Shown here one piece after another: positions 6,906-13,292 of a stretch of DNA of 13,292 nucleotides; position 1 is the first letter of the stretch, and every line of letters starts with the position of its first letter. The translations under genes were made by a program, and so were the position numbers. Under the pieces are notes generated by a model, which saw nothing but the letters and a program-made list of their open reading frames with translations, was not told the origin of the DNA and did no database searches. Source of the DNA: CAZBWS01 sp964495705 (GTDB lineage: Bacteria > Pseudomonadota > Gammaproteobacteria > HTCC5015); assembly GCA_964495705.1 (NCBI GenBank), contig CAZBWS010000068.1:1-13292 (forward strand), written 5' to 3'.

Positions 6906-7982
6906 ATGTTAGAAGATTTAAGTAGCAATAGAGTCAGCTCTGCAGATAAGCAGGGTGTGGAGTTGAGTTCCTCTAGTGAGGACGCTATTGATCGCGCAAT
7001 TCGCCCCCTGTGTTTGGCTGACTATGTGGGCCAGCCTAAAGTCCATGAGCAGATGGAAATCTTTATTTCTGCGGCACGTACACGCAAGGAAGCCTTAGAT
7101 CATGTCCTGGTATTTGGCCCACCCGGTTTAGGTAAAACCACCTTGTCCAATATTATCGCTAATGAGATGGATGTGAATATCCGCCACACATCGGGGCCAG
7201 TGTTAGAGCGCCCTGGCGATTTGGCTGCACTGCTGACCAATTTACAAGCCAATGATGTGCTATTTATTGATGAGATTCATCGTCTAGGCCCGGTGGTGGA
7301 AGAGGTTCTATATCCCGCCATGGAAGACTACCAGCTGGATATTATGATTGGAGAAGGCCCCGCAGCGCGCTCTATTAAGTTAGACCTGCCACCCTTTACT
7401 TTGGTAGGGGCGACGACACGGGCGGGCTTGTTGACCTCTCCATTGCGCGACCGTTTCGGTATTGTGCAGCGCTTAGAGTTCTATAGCATCAAGGAATTAA
7501 CCGACATTGTTTTGCGCTCGGCTGGTATCTTACAAGTAGTTATGGACACTGCGGGTGCTGGTGAAATTGCACGGCGCTCCCGTGGTACACCGCGTATCGC
7601 TAACCGTCTATTGCGCCGTGTACGCGATTACGCGGATGTTAAAAACTCAGGGGCTGTAGACTTGCAAATTGCGAATGCAGCCCTAGATATGTTGGATGTC
7701 GATAGCCACGGTCTAGATGCTATGGATCGCAAGTTCTTACACACCATTATTGAAAAATTTGATGGCGGCCCCGTGGGCTTAGACAACCTCGCTGCGGCGA
7801 TTGGCGAAGAGCGCGGCACACTAGAAGATGTTATCGAGCCTTTTTTAATTCAGGAAGGCTTTTTAATGCGCACGCCCAGAGGTCGAGTAGCGACCCTATC
7901 CGCATATCAGCATTTTGGATTGCCGGTGCCTAGGCATAAACAGCAGTTGCTAGAACAACCGCAAGATACTTTAGACTTTTGA
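6906..7982 (+). CDS. ruvB: Holliday junction branch migration ATPase RuvB
   Basis: RuvB is the hexameric AAA+ motor that, loaded by RuvA, drives branch migration of Holliday junctions before RuvC cleavage. The 358-residue product aligns by recall over its whole length with E. coli RuvB (336). The extra length is mostly a longer Ser-rich N-terminus before DRAIRP and a longer C-terminal tail. Visible motifs: Walker A GPPGLGKT (71-78), Walker B LFIDE (119-123), sensor-1 region GATTRAG (168-174), PLRDRFG (179-185), and the winged-helix end with RTPRGR. ATG 6906 is the only Met before residue 50 and fits the M-hydrophobic-E start of homologues, but no Shine-Dalgarno precedes it. The usual partners ruvC and ruvA are not upstream; the lectin-like gene is. 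The stop lies one base before ybgC. Confidence 0.97.
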   Translation: MLEDLSSNRVSSADKQGVELSSSSEDAIDRAIRPLCLADYVGQPKVHEQMEIFISAARTRKEALDHVLVFGPPGLGKTTLSNIIANEMDVNIRHTSGPVLERPGDLAALLTNLQANDVLFIDEIHRLGPVVEEVLYPAMEDYQLDIMIGEGPAARSIKLDLPPFTLVGATTRAGLLTSPLRDRFGIVQRLEFYSIKELTDIVLRSAGILQVVMDTAGAGEIARRSRGTPRIANRLLRRVRDYADVKNSGAVDLQIANAALDMLDVDSHGLDAMDRKFLHTIIEKFDGGPVGLDNLAAAIGEERGTLEDVIEPFLIQEGFLMRTPRGRVATLSAYQHFGLPVPRHKQQLLEQPQDTLDF

Positions 7983-7983
7983 G

Positions 7984-8406
7984 ATGACTGACATATTTAA
8001 ACATCAAACCCGCGTCTACTACGACGCCACCGACTCTACTGGGGTCGTTTACCACTCTAAATATCTTAACTATATTGAGCACACTCGCATGGAGTACTGG
8101 AGTCATCATGGTTATGACGCGGGTGAGTTACAGGAACAGGAGAACCTTAGCTTCTTAGCCGTTGAGTGCAATATGCAGTGGCTCAAGCCCGCCCGCGTTG
8201 CGGATCATCTAGAAATTACTATGTGTGCACGAGATGCCGAGCGGGTGAGTATTTGGTTTGATCACGAGATCTTCAAAATTGAACCAAATGGTGAACGTAC
8301 ACTCTTAAACCGCGCAGCCATTAGAATGGTCTGTATTGATGTTGAAAAAACCAAAGCTCGCAGCATACCCGCTGTGATGAAGGAGAAATTTCTAAATGGA
8401 GAGTAA
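7984..8406 (+). CDS. ybgC: acyl-CoA thioesterase YbgC, Tol-Pal associated
   Basis: YbgC is a 4-hydroxybenzoyl-CoA-thioesterase-type hotdog protein that hydrolyses acyl-CoA thioesters in the cytoplasm and is commonly encoded at the head of the tol-pal cluster. The 140-residue product (E. coli 134) contains the family motif as YYDATDSTGVVYHSKY (12-27), with the likely catalytic Asp17 and the nearby His24, then E31 and R34-E36. In E. coli the motif is YYEDTDAGG; here the first Asp of DTD is Ala15, while the catalytic Asp is kept. The start is one base after the ruvB stop, so translation is probably coupled. The last 11 bases overlap tolQ, whose AGGAG lies inside this gene. Its exact substrate in the Tol-Pal setting is not shown by the sequence. 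Confidence 0.95.
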   Translation: MTDIFKHQTRVYYDATDSTGVVYHSKYLNYIEHTRMEYWSHHGYDAGELQEQENLSFLAVECNMQWLKPARVADHLEITMCARDAERVSIWFDHEIFKIEPNGERTLLNRAAIRMVCIDVEKTKARSIPAVMKEKFLNGE

Positions 8407-9097
8407 TCAACTTTCTGTACTCAACCTCATGCTGGAAGCCAGTTTGATTGTACAATTGGTTATGTTGGCCTTGTTTGCCGCATCGGTAGTGTCTTGGTGG
8501 TTTATCTTTGCCAAGGTCAAGCAAATCAAGCAGGCCAGCCAAAATGCGGAATCTTTTGAAGAAGGTTTTTGGTCTGGTGGCGATTTACGTGAGATGTATG
8601 AAAAGCAGCAGCAACGCCGCATTCCACGCGAAGGCATGGAGCATATCTTTGAAGCAGGCTTTCGCGAATATGCCCGCCAACACCAGCTTGGCGCTGTGCC
8701 GGGGCAAGTTGTAGAAGCCGCTCAGCGAGTAATGCGTGTGGCTTTAGCACGTGAGATTGATAACCTGGAAACGCGTTTGTCGTTTCTAGCTACGGTAGGT
8801 TCTACCAGCCCTTATGTGGGTTTGTTTGGTACTGTGATCGGTATTATGAACTCCTTTCGTGGCTTAGGTAATGTGCAACAAGCTACCTTGAATATGGTGG
8901 CGCCGGGTATCGCAGAAGCCTTGATTGCAACGGCCATTGGCTTGATGGCAGCGATACCGGCAGTGGTAGCGTATAACCGTTTCTCAAATCAAGTTGAGCG
9001 CCTAGAAACTCGTTATGAAAATTTCAAAGATGAGTTTGCGGCTTTAATTCACCGCCAGGCGAATCAGTCTAAGCAAGAACAAGGCGAAGCAGCTTAA
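8396..9097 (+). CDS. tolQ: Tol-Pal system inner-membrane proton channel subunit TolQ
   Basis: TolQ belongs to the MotA/TolQ/ExbB family. Its pentamer surrounds a TolR dimer and uses the proton motive force to energise TolA. The 233-residue product has three predicted membrane segments at about 15-36, 128-153 and 171-194, with a cytoplasmic loop between the first two. The family signature GLFGTVIGIMNSF is at 142-154. Thr146 and Thr179 correspond in context to the channel threonines of E. coli TolQ (145 and 178). ATG 8396 is preceded by AGGAG (8381-8385), with 10 nt between. The gene overlaps the end of ybgC by 11 nt and shares one base with tolR in a TAATG junction. Confidence 0.97.
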   Translation: MESNQLSVLNLMLEASLIVQLVMLALFAASVVSWWFIFAKVKQIKQASQNAESFEEGFWSGGDLREMYEKQQQRRIPREGMEHIFEAGFREYARQHQLGAVPGQVVEAAQRVMRVALAREIDNLETRLSFLATVGSTSPYVGLFGTVIGIMNSFRGLGNVQQATLNMVAPGIAEALIATAIGLMAAIPAVVAYNRFSNQVERLETRYENFKDEFAALIHRQANQSKQEQGEAA

Positions 9098-9510
9098 TGA
9101 CCAAGCGTCGACAAATTGCTGAGATGAATGTGGTACCTTACATTGACGTTATGTTGGTGTTGTTAGTTATCTTTATGGTGACCGCACCGATGTTGAAGCA
9201 GGGTGTGGAAGTGGACTTGCCACAAGCGAGTAATCAACCCGTGCCTGCTGACCAAGGTGAGCCGATAATTGTGAGTTTAGATCAGGCGGGTAAGCTGTAT
9301 TTAAACTTGGGTGAAGCCGTAAAAAAGCCTAAAGTGATTGAAGATATACAAAACTTAGTGGCTAAGGCATTGAAAGCAACGCCAAACAGGCCTGTGATGG
9401 TGGCGGGTGATCACAGCATAGATTACGGTCAAGTCATCACCCTAATGACTCAGTTGCAAGAAGCAGGTGCTCCTAAGGTCGGTTTGCTAACAGAGCCCCC
9501 TGTTCTGTAA
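9097..9510 (+). CDS. tolR: Tol-Pal system protein TolR
   Basis: TolR is an ExbD/TolR family bitopic inner-membrane protein that partners TolQ and carries the proton-accepting Asp. The 137-residue product has a short cytoplasmic end, EMNVVPYIDVMLVLLVIFMV (9-28) as the membrane segment with Asp17 at the position of E. coli Asp23, and a periplasmic ExbD-like domain from about 35 to the end. The NVVPYIDV wording is that of TolR rather than ExbD, and neighbouring tolQ and tolA settle the call. The start overlaps the tolQ stop by one base, a coupling arrangement likely to fix stoichiometry. Confidence 0.96.
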   Translation: MTKRRQIAEMNVVPYIDVMLVLLVIFMVTAPMLKQGVEVDLPQASNQPVPADQGEPIIVSLDQAGKLYLNLGEAVKKPKVIEDIQNLVAKALKATPNRPVMVAGDHSIDYGQVITLMTQLQEAGAPKVGLLTEPPVL

Positions 9511-9520
9511 GCCCTTGTCT

Positions 9521-10417
9521 ATGCGGTCGATTAAATCTTTATTACAAGACCAAGAACTCAAAGGCCTTTGGGTGTCTTTGGCGATTCACGGTGTGATTTT
9601 GTTGATTGTTTTTATTGGTTTTGAGTTTTCCTCACCGAAAGCACATATTCAGCCCATAAATGCAGTGCAAGCTGTAGCCATTGATAACCGCAGCGAAAAT
9701 CGCAAGCGCTTAGAAGAACAGAAACAGGCTCAGCGTAAAAAAGAAAGAGCTAAAAAGGCCGCAGAAGAAAAGCGCAAGCAAGAAAAACTAAAGAAAGAAG
9801 AGCTTAAAAAAGAGAAGTTAAAGCAAGAAAAGCTCAAGCAACAAAAACAAGAAAAGCAGAGAAAAAAGGCTGAACAAGAAAAACAGGCCGAAGCCAAGGC
9901 TGCTGAGGCTAAGCAACAATTACTAGCCAAACAAAAACTGGAAGCAAAAAAACTAGCCGAGGCGAAGAAACAAGTAGAAAAGCAGCGTAAGGCAGCAGAG
10001 GCTGCGCGCAAGCAGGCCGAAGCCGAAGAATTTGAACGCCAGCAGCAGGAAGAGCAACGCTTGTTGGATGAAGAAAAACGCCAGGAAAAATTAAGGGCGG
10101 AAAAGGCTGCTAAAGAGGCGGAGGCTAGAGCTAGGCAGGAAGATATTGATAGAGCCATTTACCAGCAAGAAATTGCTCGTTTTATGACGCAGCATTGGAT
10201 TAAGCCACCGAGTACTCAAGCGGGCTATTTCTGTGAAGTACTTATTATGCAGAGTCGCGGCGGCCATATTTTGGATGTCAATATAGTTGCCTGTAATGGT
10301 GGTGCTGCATTTAGAGCATCTGTGGAACGAGCGGCGAATAAACCAGATCAGTTGCCGCTGCCCCGCAACCCGAATGTGTTTGAAAACAAAGTAAGAATAT
10401 TGTTTGAGGAAAAATGA
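9521..10417 (+). CDS. tolA: Tol-Pal system periplasm-spanning protein TolA
   Basis: TolA is anchored in the inner membrane by TolQR and reaches through the periplasm to TolB and Pal. From ATG 9521 the product has 298 residues. An in-frame TTG at 9515 would add two; ATG is preferred, though neither has a strong Shine-Dalgarno. The membrane helix (about 17-35) keeps Ser19 and His23, the pair used to couple to TolQR. A highly charged Lys/Glu/Gln/Ala helix fills about 60-210. Domain III (about 211-298) has Cys238 and Cys258, a likely disulfide, and ends with the family-like LPLPRNPNVF segment. It is much shorter than E. coli TolA (421), mainly in the helical domain. It lies 10 nt after tolR and overlaps tolB by 4 nt (ATGA). 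The A-rich coding strand explains the spurious Ser/Cys-rich antisense frame here. Confidence 0.95.
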   Translation: MRSIKSLLQDQELKGLWVSLAIHGVILLIVFIGFEFSSPKAHIQPINAVQAVAIDNRSENRKRLEEQKQAQRKKERAKKAAEEKRKQEKLKKEELKKEKLKQEKLKQQKQEKQRKKAEQEKQAEAKAAEAKQQLLAKQKLEAKKLAEAKKQVEKQRKAAEAARKQAEAEEFERQQQEEQRLLDEEKRQEKLRAEKAAKEAEARARQEDIDRAIYQQEIARFMTQHWIKPPSTQAGYFCEVLIMQSRGGHILDVNIVACNGGAAFRASVERAANKPDQLPLPRNPNVFENKVRILFEEK

Positions 10418-11721
10418 AAAACGTAATTAACATAGTGTTGTTGCTTGCATTGATGGTCAGTAGTTTAAATGCTCAGGCTGTTTTAAATGTACGTGTGACG
10501 AAAAGTGCAAACGATGCTCAACCCATCGCTATCGTCCCCTTCGGTTGGAGTGTTGCGGGGGAACAAGTACCCGCCAATATTGCGGACATTGTCTCTGCAG
10601 ACCTAGAGCGTAGCGGCCAATTTAAGGCCTTGCCGAATGCGGATATGCTGACCAAGCCCGTCTCTGGGCAGGCGATTAATTTTGCTAATTGGCGTTCAGT
10701 GAATGTAGATCACTTGGTGGTTGGTAATCTGCGTAAAGTTGCCGCTGAGATGTACGCCATAGATGTACAGCTATTTGATGTTCTCAGCGGAAAGCAATTG
10801 CTAGGGCACAGCTATCCTGTGTCTAAGAAGGCTCTGCGTAAAACAGCGCATCATATTTCTGATGTGCTGTATGAAAAGCTGACCGGTGTGCGCGGTGCGT
10901 TTAATACGCGTATTGCCTATGTGTCGGTAAAGCGAGATGCATCAAAAAAAGCCAGTTATAGCTTACAAGTCGCTGATGCCGATGGTTACAACCCGCGAAC
11001 GGTGGTTAAGTCTAACTGGCCTTTGCTGTCACCGTCTTGGTCACCGGATGGCTTATTTTTAGCTTATGTGTCATTTCGCAATCGCCAAGCCGAGGTTTAT
11101 ACCGTTAACTTGAAGACGGGCGCTGAGCAAAAATTAGCGGCCTTTAAGGGCATTAACGGAGCACCAGTATTTTCACCAGATGGTAATAAACTTGCCTACA
11201 CCTCGTCTAAGTCGGGTAACCCCGATGTCTATGTAATGGATCTACGTACACGACAGCAAACACGGATAACTAAAGGTTATGGAATTGAAACGGAACCAGC
11301 TTGGAGTGCCGACGGACGCAATATTTTCTTTACTTCTAGTCGTACCGGTGGGCCGCAGATTTATTCAGTTAACGCCAGTGGCGGCAAGTCTAAACGAGTT
11401 AGTTTTGATGGCCGTTATAATGCCAGTGTGGCAGTGTCACCGAATAATCAACACTTGGCGATGGTGCATGGAGCATCAGGCAAAGACCGTATCGCAGTCT
11501 TAGATAGCGAGAGTGGCTTGATGCGCGTATTGAGTAATGGCTCACAAGATGAGTCCCCTAGTTTTTCGCCCAATGGTCGTATGATTTTATATGCTACAAA
11601 ATCAATGGGTAGGGGCGTATTAGCTGCTGTATCTGTCGACGGGCGCACCCGCCAGCAATTGCTGTCTACCAATGGTGATATTCGCGAACCCGCGTGGTCA
11701 CCGTTTAACAAAAAACGTTAG
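10414..11721 (+). CDS. tolB: Tol-Pal system periplasmic beta-propeller protein TolB
   Basis: TolB is a periplasmic protein that shuttles between Pal and the TolA C-terminal domain. The 435-residue product has a signal peptide MKNVINIVLLLALMVSSLNA with likely cleavage after AQA (residue 22). Next come an N-terminal alpha/beta domain with the family's PIAIVPFGW segment (37-45) and a six-bladed PD40/WD40-like propeller from about 165 to the end. Repeated blade motifs are visible: SPSWSPDG, APVFSPDG, EPAWSADG, SVAVSPNN, SPSFSPNG and EPAWSPF. The freed mature N-terminus is the TolA-binding 'TolB box' in E. coli. GAGG at 10406-10409 is only 4 nt before ATG 10414, and the start overlaps the tolA stop as ATGA. 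Length and domain order are normal for the family. Confidence 0.97.
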   Translation: MKNVINIVLLLALMVSSLNAQAVLNVRVTKSANDAQPIAIVPFGWSVAGEQVPANIADIVSADLERSGQFKALPNADMLTKPVSGQAINFANWRSVNVDHLVVGNLRKVAAEMYAIDVQLFDVLSGKQLLGHSYPVSKKALRKTAHHISDVLYEKLTGVRGAFNTRIAYVSVKRDASKKASYSLQVADADGYNPRTVVKSNWPLLSPSWSPDGLFLAYVSFRNRQAEVYTVNLKTGAEQKLAAFKGINGAPVFSPDGNKLAYTSSKSGNPDVYVMDLRTRQQTRITKGYGIETEPAWSADGRNIFFTSSRTGGPQIYSVNASGGKSKRVSFDGRYNASVAVSPNNQHLAMVHGASGKDRIAVLDSESGLMRVLSNGSQDESPSFSPNGRMILYATKSMGRGVLAAVSVDGRTRQQLLSTNGDIREPAWSPFNKKR

Positions 11722-11736
11722 GTTTTTATGCATAGC

Positions 11737-11754
11737 AGGGAGGTTACTCTCCCT
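11737..11754 (+). other. hairpin in the tolB-pal gap (AGGGAG-N6-CTCCCT)
   Basis: A perfect 6-bp stem with a 6-nt loop lies 16 nt after the tolB stop codon. It is followed by an A-run, not a T-run, so it is not a standard intrinsic terminator for tolB. It may slow 3' exonucleases or act in partial attenuation; that is inference. A smaller stem GTGC/GCAC follows at 11758-11773, and an 8-bp palindrome TATGCATA precedes it at 11727-11734. Confidence 0.4.
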
Positions 11755-11757
11755 AGA

Positions 11758-11786
11758 GTGCAAAAAACCGCACATTTATATATAGT
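11758..11786 (+). promoter_or_regulatory. candidate promoter for pal-cpoB
   Basis: TATAGT (11781-11786, 5 of 6 to TATAAT) lies in the AT-rich run TTTATATATAGT, 17 nt after a weak -35 GTGCAA (3 of 6). Start of transcription would be near 11793, about 20 nt before the pal ATG. The 91-bp gap is the only sizeable break in the ruvB-cpoB run, and in Pseudomonas the pal homologue oprL is, to my knowledge, transcribed separately from tolQRA. The match itself is modest. Confidence 0.4.
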
Positions 11787-11812
11787 AACGCCAATATTTT
11801 GAGGAAAATAAC

Positions 11813-12421
11813 ATGCTAAATAAAACCCTTATAATTTTATTTTTTGTTGCGCTGATTAGCGCCTGTGAAACACCGGGTGTCAAACCCAGTACTGATGACC
11901 TTAATGGTATAGGTACTGTGAATGACATTGATACTACAGAAACGAATGGCATTGAAAATTTAGATGTGCCAGATGGCACAGACCTAAACAATGGTATTGA
12001 TACTACACAAACCTTTGTACTCGCCGACTGTGAGCCGGATTGTGAATACCCCGCTTCAGCTCTTAACAACCCTGACAGTATGCTGGCTAAACGCTTAGTA
12101 TTCTTTGGACTAAACAGCGACGAAATTAGCGAAGAGTACAGCAATACCCTGATTGCTCATGGCAAGTATCTTGCTAGTAACCCTGGAGTTAAGTTGCGCT
12201 TAGAAGGTCACACCGACGAGCGCGGTACACGCGAATACAATCTAGCCTTGAGTGAGCGTCGTGCTCAGGCTGTACGCCGCTTCTTAATGCTATACGGTGC
12301 ACGTTCTGAGAGCGTTAGCGTATATGGCTTTGGCGAAGAGCTACCCTTAGCTCTAGGCGGTAATGAGACTGCTTGGTCTGAAAATCGTCGTGCAGAACTC
12401 GTTTACGATTTAAATAACTAA
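11813..12421 (+). CDS. pal: peptidoglycan-associated outer-membrane lipoprotein Pal
   Basis: Pal is a lipoprotein of the outer membrane that binds peptidoglycan and TolB. The 202-residue product has a lipoprotein signal ending in LISAC with lipidated Cys18. Glu19 follows, not Asp, so sorting to the outer membrane is expected. A flexible acidic Asn/Thr/Asp/Gly linker (about 20-70) contains two near repeats around GIDTT, then Cys73 and Cys77 in CEPDC. The OmpA-like domain (about 88-202) has EGHTDERGT (131-139) and N143-LS-R150-A, with Asp135 and Arg150 as the expected diaminopimelate-binding pair. GAGG at 11801-11804 sits 8 nt before ATG. Cys73/Cys77 are absent from E. coli Pal and could form a disulfide; this is inference. 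Confidence 0.96.
   Translation: MLNKTLIILFFVALISACETPGVKPSTDDLNGIGTVNDIDTTETNGIENLDVPDGTDLNNGIDTTQTFVLADCEPDCEYPASALNNPDSMLAKRLVFFGLNSDEISEEYSNTLIAHGKYLASNPGVKLRLEGHTDERGTREYNLALSERRAQAVRRFLMLYGARSESVSVYGFGEELPLALGGNETAWSENRRAELVYDLNN
11927..12007 (+). repeat. two copies of a 12-bp direct repeat in the pal linker
   Basis: The sequence ATTGATACTACA occurs at 11927-11938 and 11996-12007, and AATGG-AT-type sequence recurs around both. They encode IDTT in the Pal linker twice, as NDIDTTET and NGIDTTQT. The codons are the same in both copies, which points to local duplication within the linker rather than selection on the peptide alone. Confidence 0.6.
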
Positions 12422-12445
12422 GCCATCGATTACTTGGAGAAGGGC

Positions 12446-13292
12446 ATGCAAGGTTTTGCAATTAAGACATTAGTCTTATCACTAGTGCTGTCAGCGAGTG
12501 CTGTAGCAGCGCCGAGTAAGAAAGAGCTAGATAAGCGTCTACAAGGTGTAGAAAGCGGGCAGGGTGAGTTGCAATCGCGCTTGGGTAAACTGGAACGTTC
12601 AAGCAGCACGCAAGTGGTGTTAGAATTATTGCAAAAGGTTGATCAGCTGCAAATTGAAAACGCAGAACTGCGTGGTTCAGTTGAAGAGCAGCATAATGAA
12701 ATAGAACGCTTACGCAAACGCCAACGCGACCTATATCTAGATGTTGACCGTCGTTTGAATGACCTACAACTCAGTAACAGTGCCTTGCCTCCAGCCGTAG
12801 ACAACACTGAGGTGTCTGCGGCCAATGCGGCAACCGTGTCGAACACCGTATCTAGCAGCCCCGCTGAAACCGCCGTGGTTGTGGCTCCTGTTGCAGTCGC
12901 CGACCCGGCAGAAGAGCGTGTAGAATATGAAAATGCCTTCAACGCACTGCGCGAAGGCCATCACGCGGACTCCATTGCGGCATTTAAACGCTACTTAAAA
13001 GCCTATCCGCAAGGGCGCTTTGCGCATAACGCGCAGTACTGGATGGGCGAGGCGAACTATGTGACGCGTAACTTCGACCAAGCGCTGCGCGACTTTCAAG
13101 CGGTGCTCGATAACTACCCCAATAGTAATAAAATACCCGACGCTAGCCTGAAGCTAGGTTACACCCACTATGAGCTAAAAGACTTCGCTAAAGCGCGCAC
13201 ATCATTAGCAGCAGTGGTGAAACAGTTTCCGACTTCTAAAGCGGCTAGTCTGGCAGAGAAAAGGTTGCTGTCTATGGGGAAGGATGGGATTT
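12446..13292 (+). CDS. cpoB: cell division coordinator CpoB (YbgF), 3' end outside window
   Basis: CpoB is a periplasmic protein that in E. coli links peptidoglycan synthesis by PBP1B to Tol-driven outer-membrane constriction. The open frame gives 282 residues and one extra base with no stop, so the gene is cut by the window edge; homologues of about 260-290 residues suggest only a little is missing. ATG 12446 has GGAG at 12436-12439 and starts 24 nt after the pal stop. Residues 1-22 form a signal peptide with likely cleavage after AVAA. A coiled coil with heptad-like Leu spacing covers about 26-108, matching the trimerisation region. An Ala/Val/Ser-rich linker covers about 110-155. TPR-type repeats begin near EYENAFNAL (about 160) and include YWMGEANYV and LKLGYTHYEL. 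Confidence 0.95.
   Translation, partial: MQGFAIKTLVLSLVLSASAVAAPSKKELDKRLQGVESGQGELQSRLGKLERSSSTQVVLELLQKVDQLQIENAELRGSVEEQHNEIERLRKRQRDLYLDVDRRLNDLQLSNSALPPAVDNTEVSAANAATVSNTVSSSPAETAVVVAPVAVADPAEERVEYENAFNALREGHHADSIAAFKRYLKAYPQGRFAHNAQYWMGEANYVTRNFDQALRDFQAVLDNYPNSNKIPDASLKLGYTHYELKDFAKARTSLAAVVKQFPTSKAASLAEKRLLSMGKDGI

Noticed and set aside
8321..8750. Several short frames on both strands over the ybgC-tolQ region
   Set aside because: All lie over the confidently identified ybgC and tolQ frames and lack motifs or ribosome sites.
9097..9510. ExbD instead of TolR
   Set aside because: The membrane segment wording and position between tolQ and tolA in a complete tol-pal cluster make TolR the clear call.
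9730..10158. Long minus-strand frame (142 codons) rich in Ser, Cys, Phe and Ala opposite tolA
   Set aside because: It is the antisense image of the Lys/Glu/Gln/Ala codons of the TolA helical arm (AAG/AAA/GAA read as Leu/Phe/Ser). It has no ribosome site and no family resemblance.
11737..11773. Intrinsic terminator after tolB
   Set aside because: The hairpin is followed by AGAGTGCAAAAAA on the coding strand, with no T-run. On the opposite strand the A-run is also on the wrong side.
12643..12964. Minus-strand frames over the cpoB linker
   Set aside because: The plus-strand frame from 12446 has a signal peptide, coiled coil and TPR repeats and remains open to the window edge; the antisense frames are by-products of its Ala/Val-rich linker.

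Overview
The window looks like chromosomal DNA of a gammaproteobacterium, possibly a marine or aquatic lineage near Pseudomonas or Cellvibrio. The genus is not identifiable from sequence alone. Supporting signs are a one-piece tmRNA with an ANDDNYSLAA tag, a single-chain 'large' PurL of about 1300 residues, and the gene order ruvB-ybgC-tolQ-tolR-tolA-tolB-pal-cpoB typical of Gammaproteobacteria.

Layout. Positions 1-377 (minus) hold the complete tmRNA gene ssrA; the window begins exactly at its 3' CCA end. A 142-bp divergent spacer follows, with candidate ssrA promoters, and then purL (520-4425). A 158-bp spacer leads into the only unfamiliar gene, a 754-residue putative exported protein (4584-6848). 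It appears to be built from two copies of a three-module block of H-type-lectin-like beta-sandwiches, followed by a DUF11-like C-terminal domain. From 6906 to the right edge there is one compact plus-strand cluster: ruvB, ybgC, tolQ, tolR, tolA, tolB, a 91-bp regulatory-looking gap, pal, and cpoB. The cpoB gene runs off the window with no stop codon.

How the genes work together. TolQ, TolR and TolA form the proton-driven inner-membrane complex. It reaches across the periplasm to TolB and the outer-membrane lipoprotein Pal to constrict the outer membrane at division. CpoB links this machine to peptidoglycan synthesis, and YbgC is a thioesterase regularly encoded with it. From ruvB to tolB, genes are separated by at most 10 nt or overlap by 1-11 nt, which suggests one transcript with translational coupling. 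RuvB (Holliday-junction branch migration), PurL (purine synthesis) and tmRNA (ribosome rescue) are unrelated housekeeping functions.

The main oddities are the uncharacterised modular lectin-like protein and its position directly upstream of ruvB, where ruvC and ruvA usually lie. The rest is conserved core genome. I see no CRISPR array, insertion sequence, phage gene or toxin-antitoxin pair.
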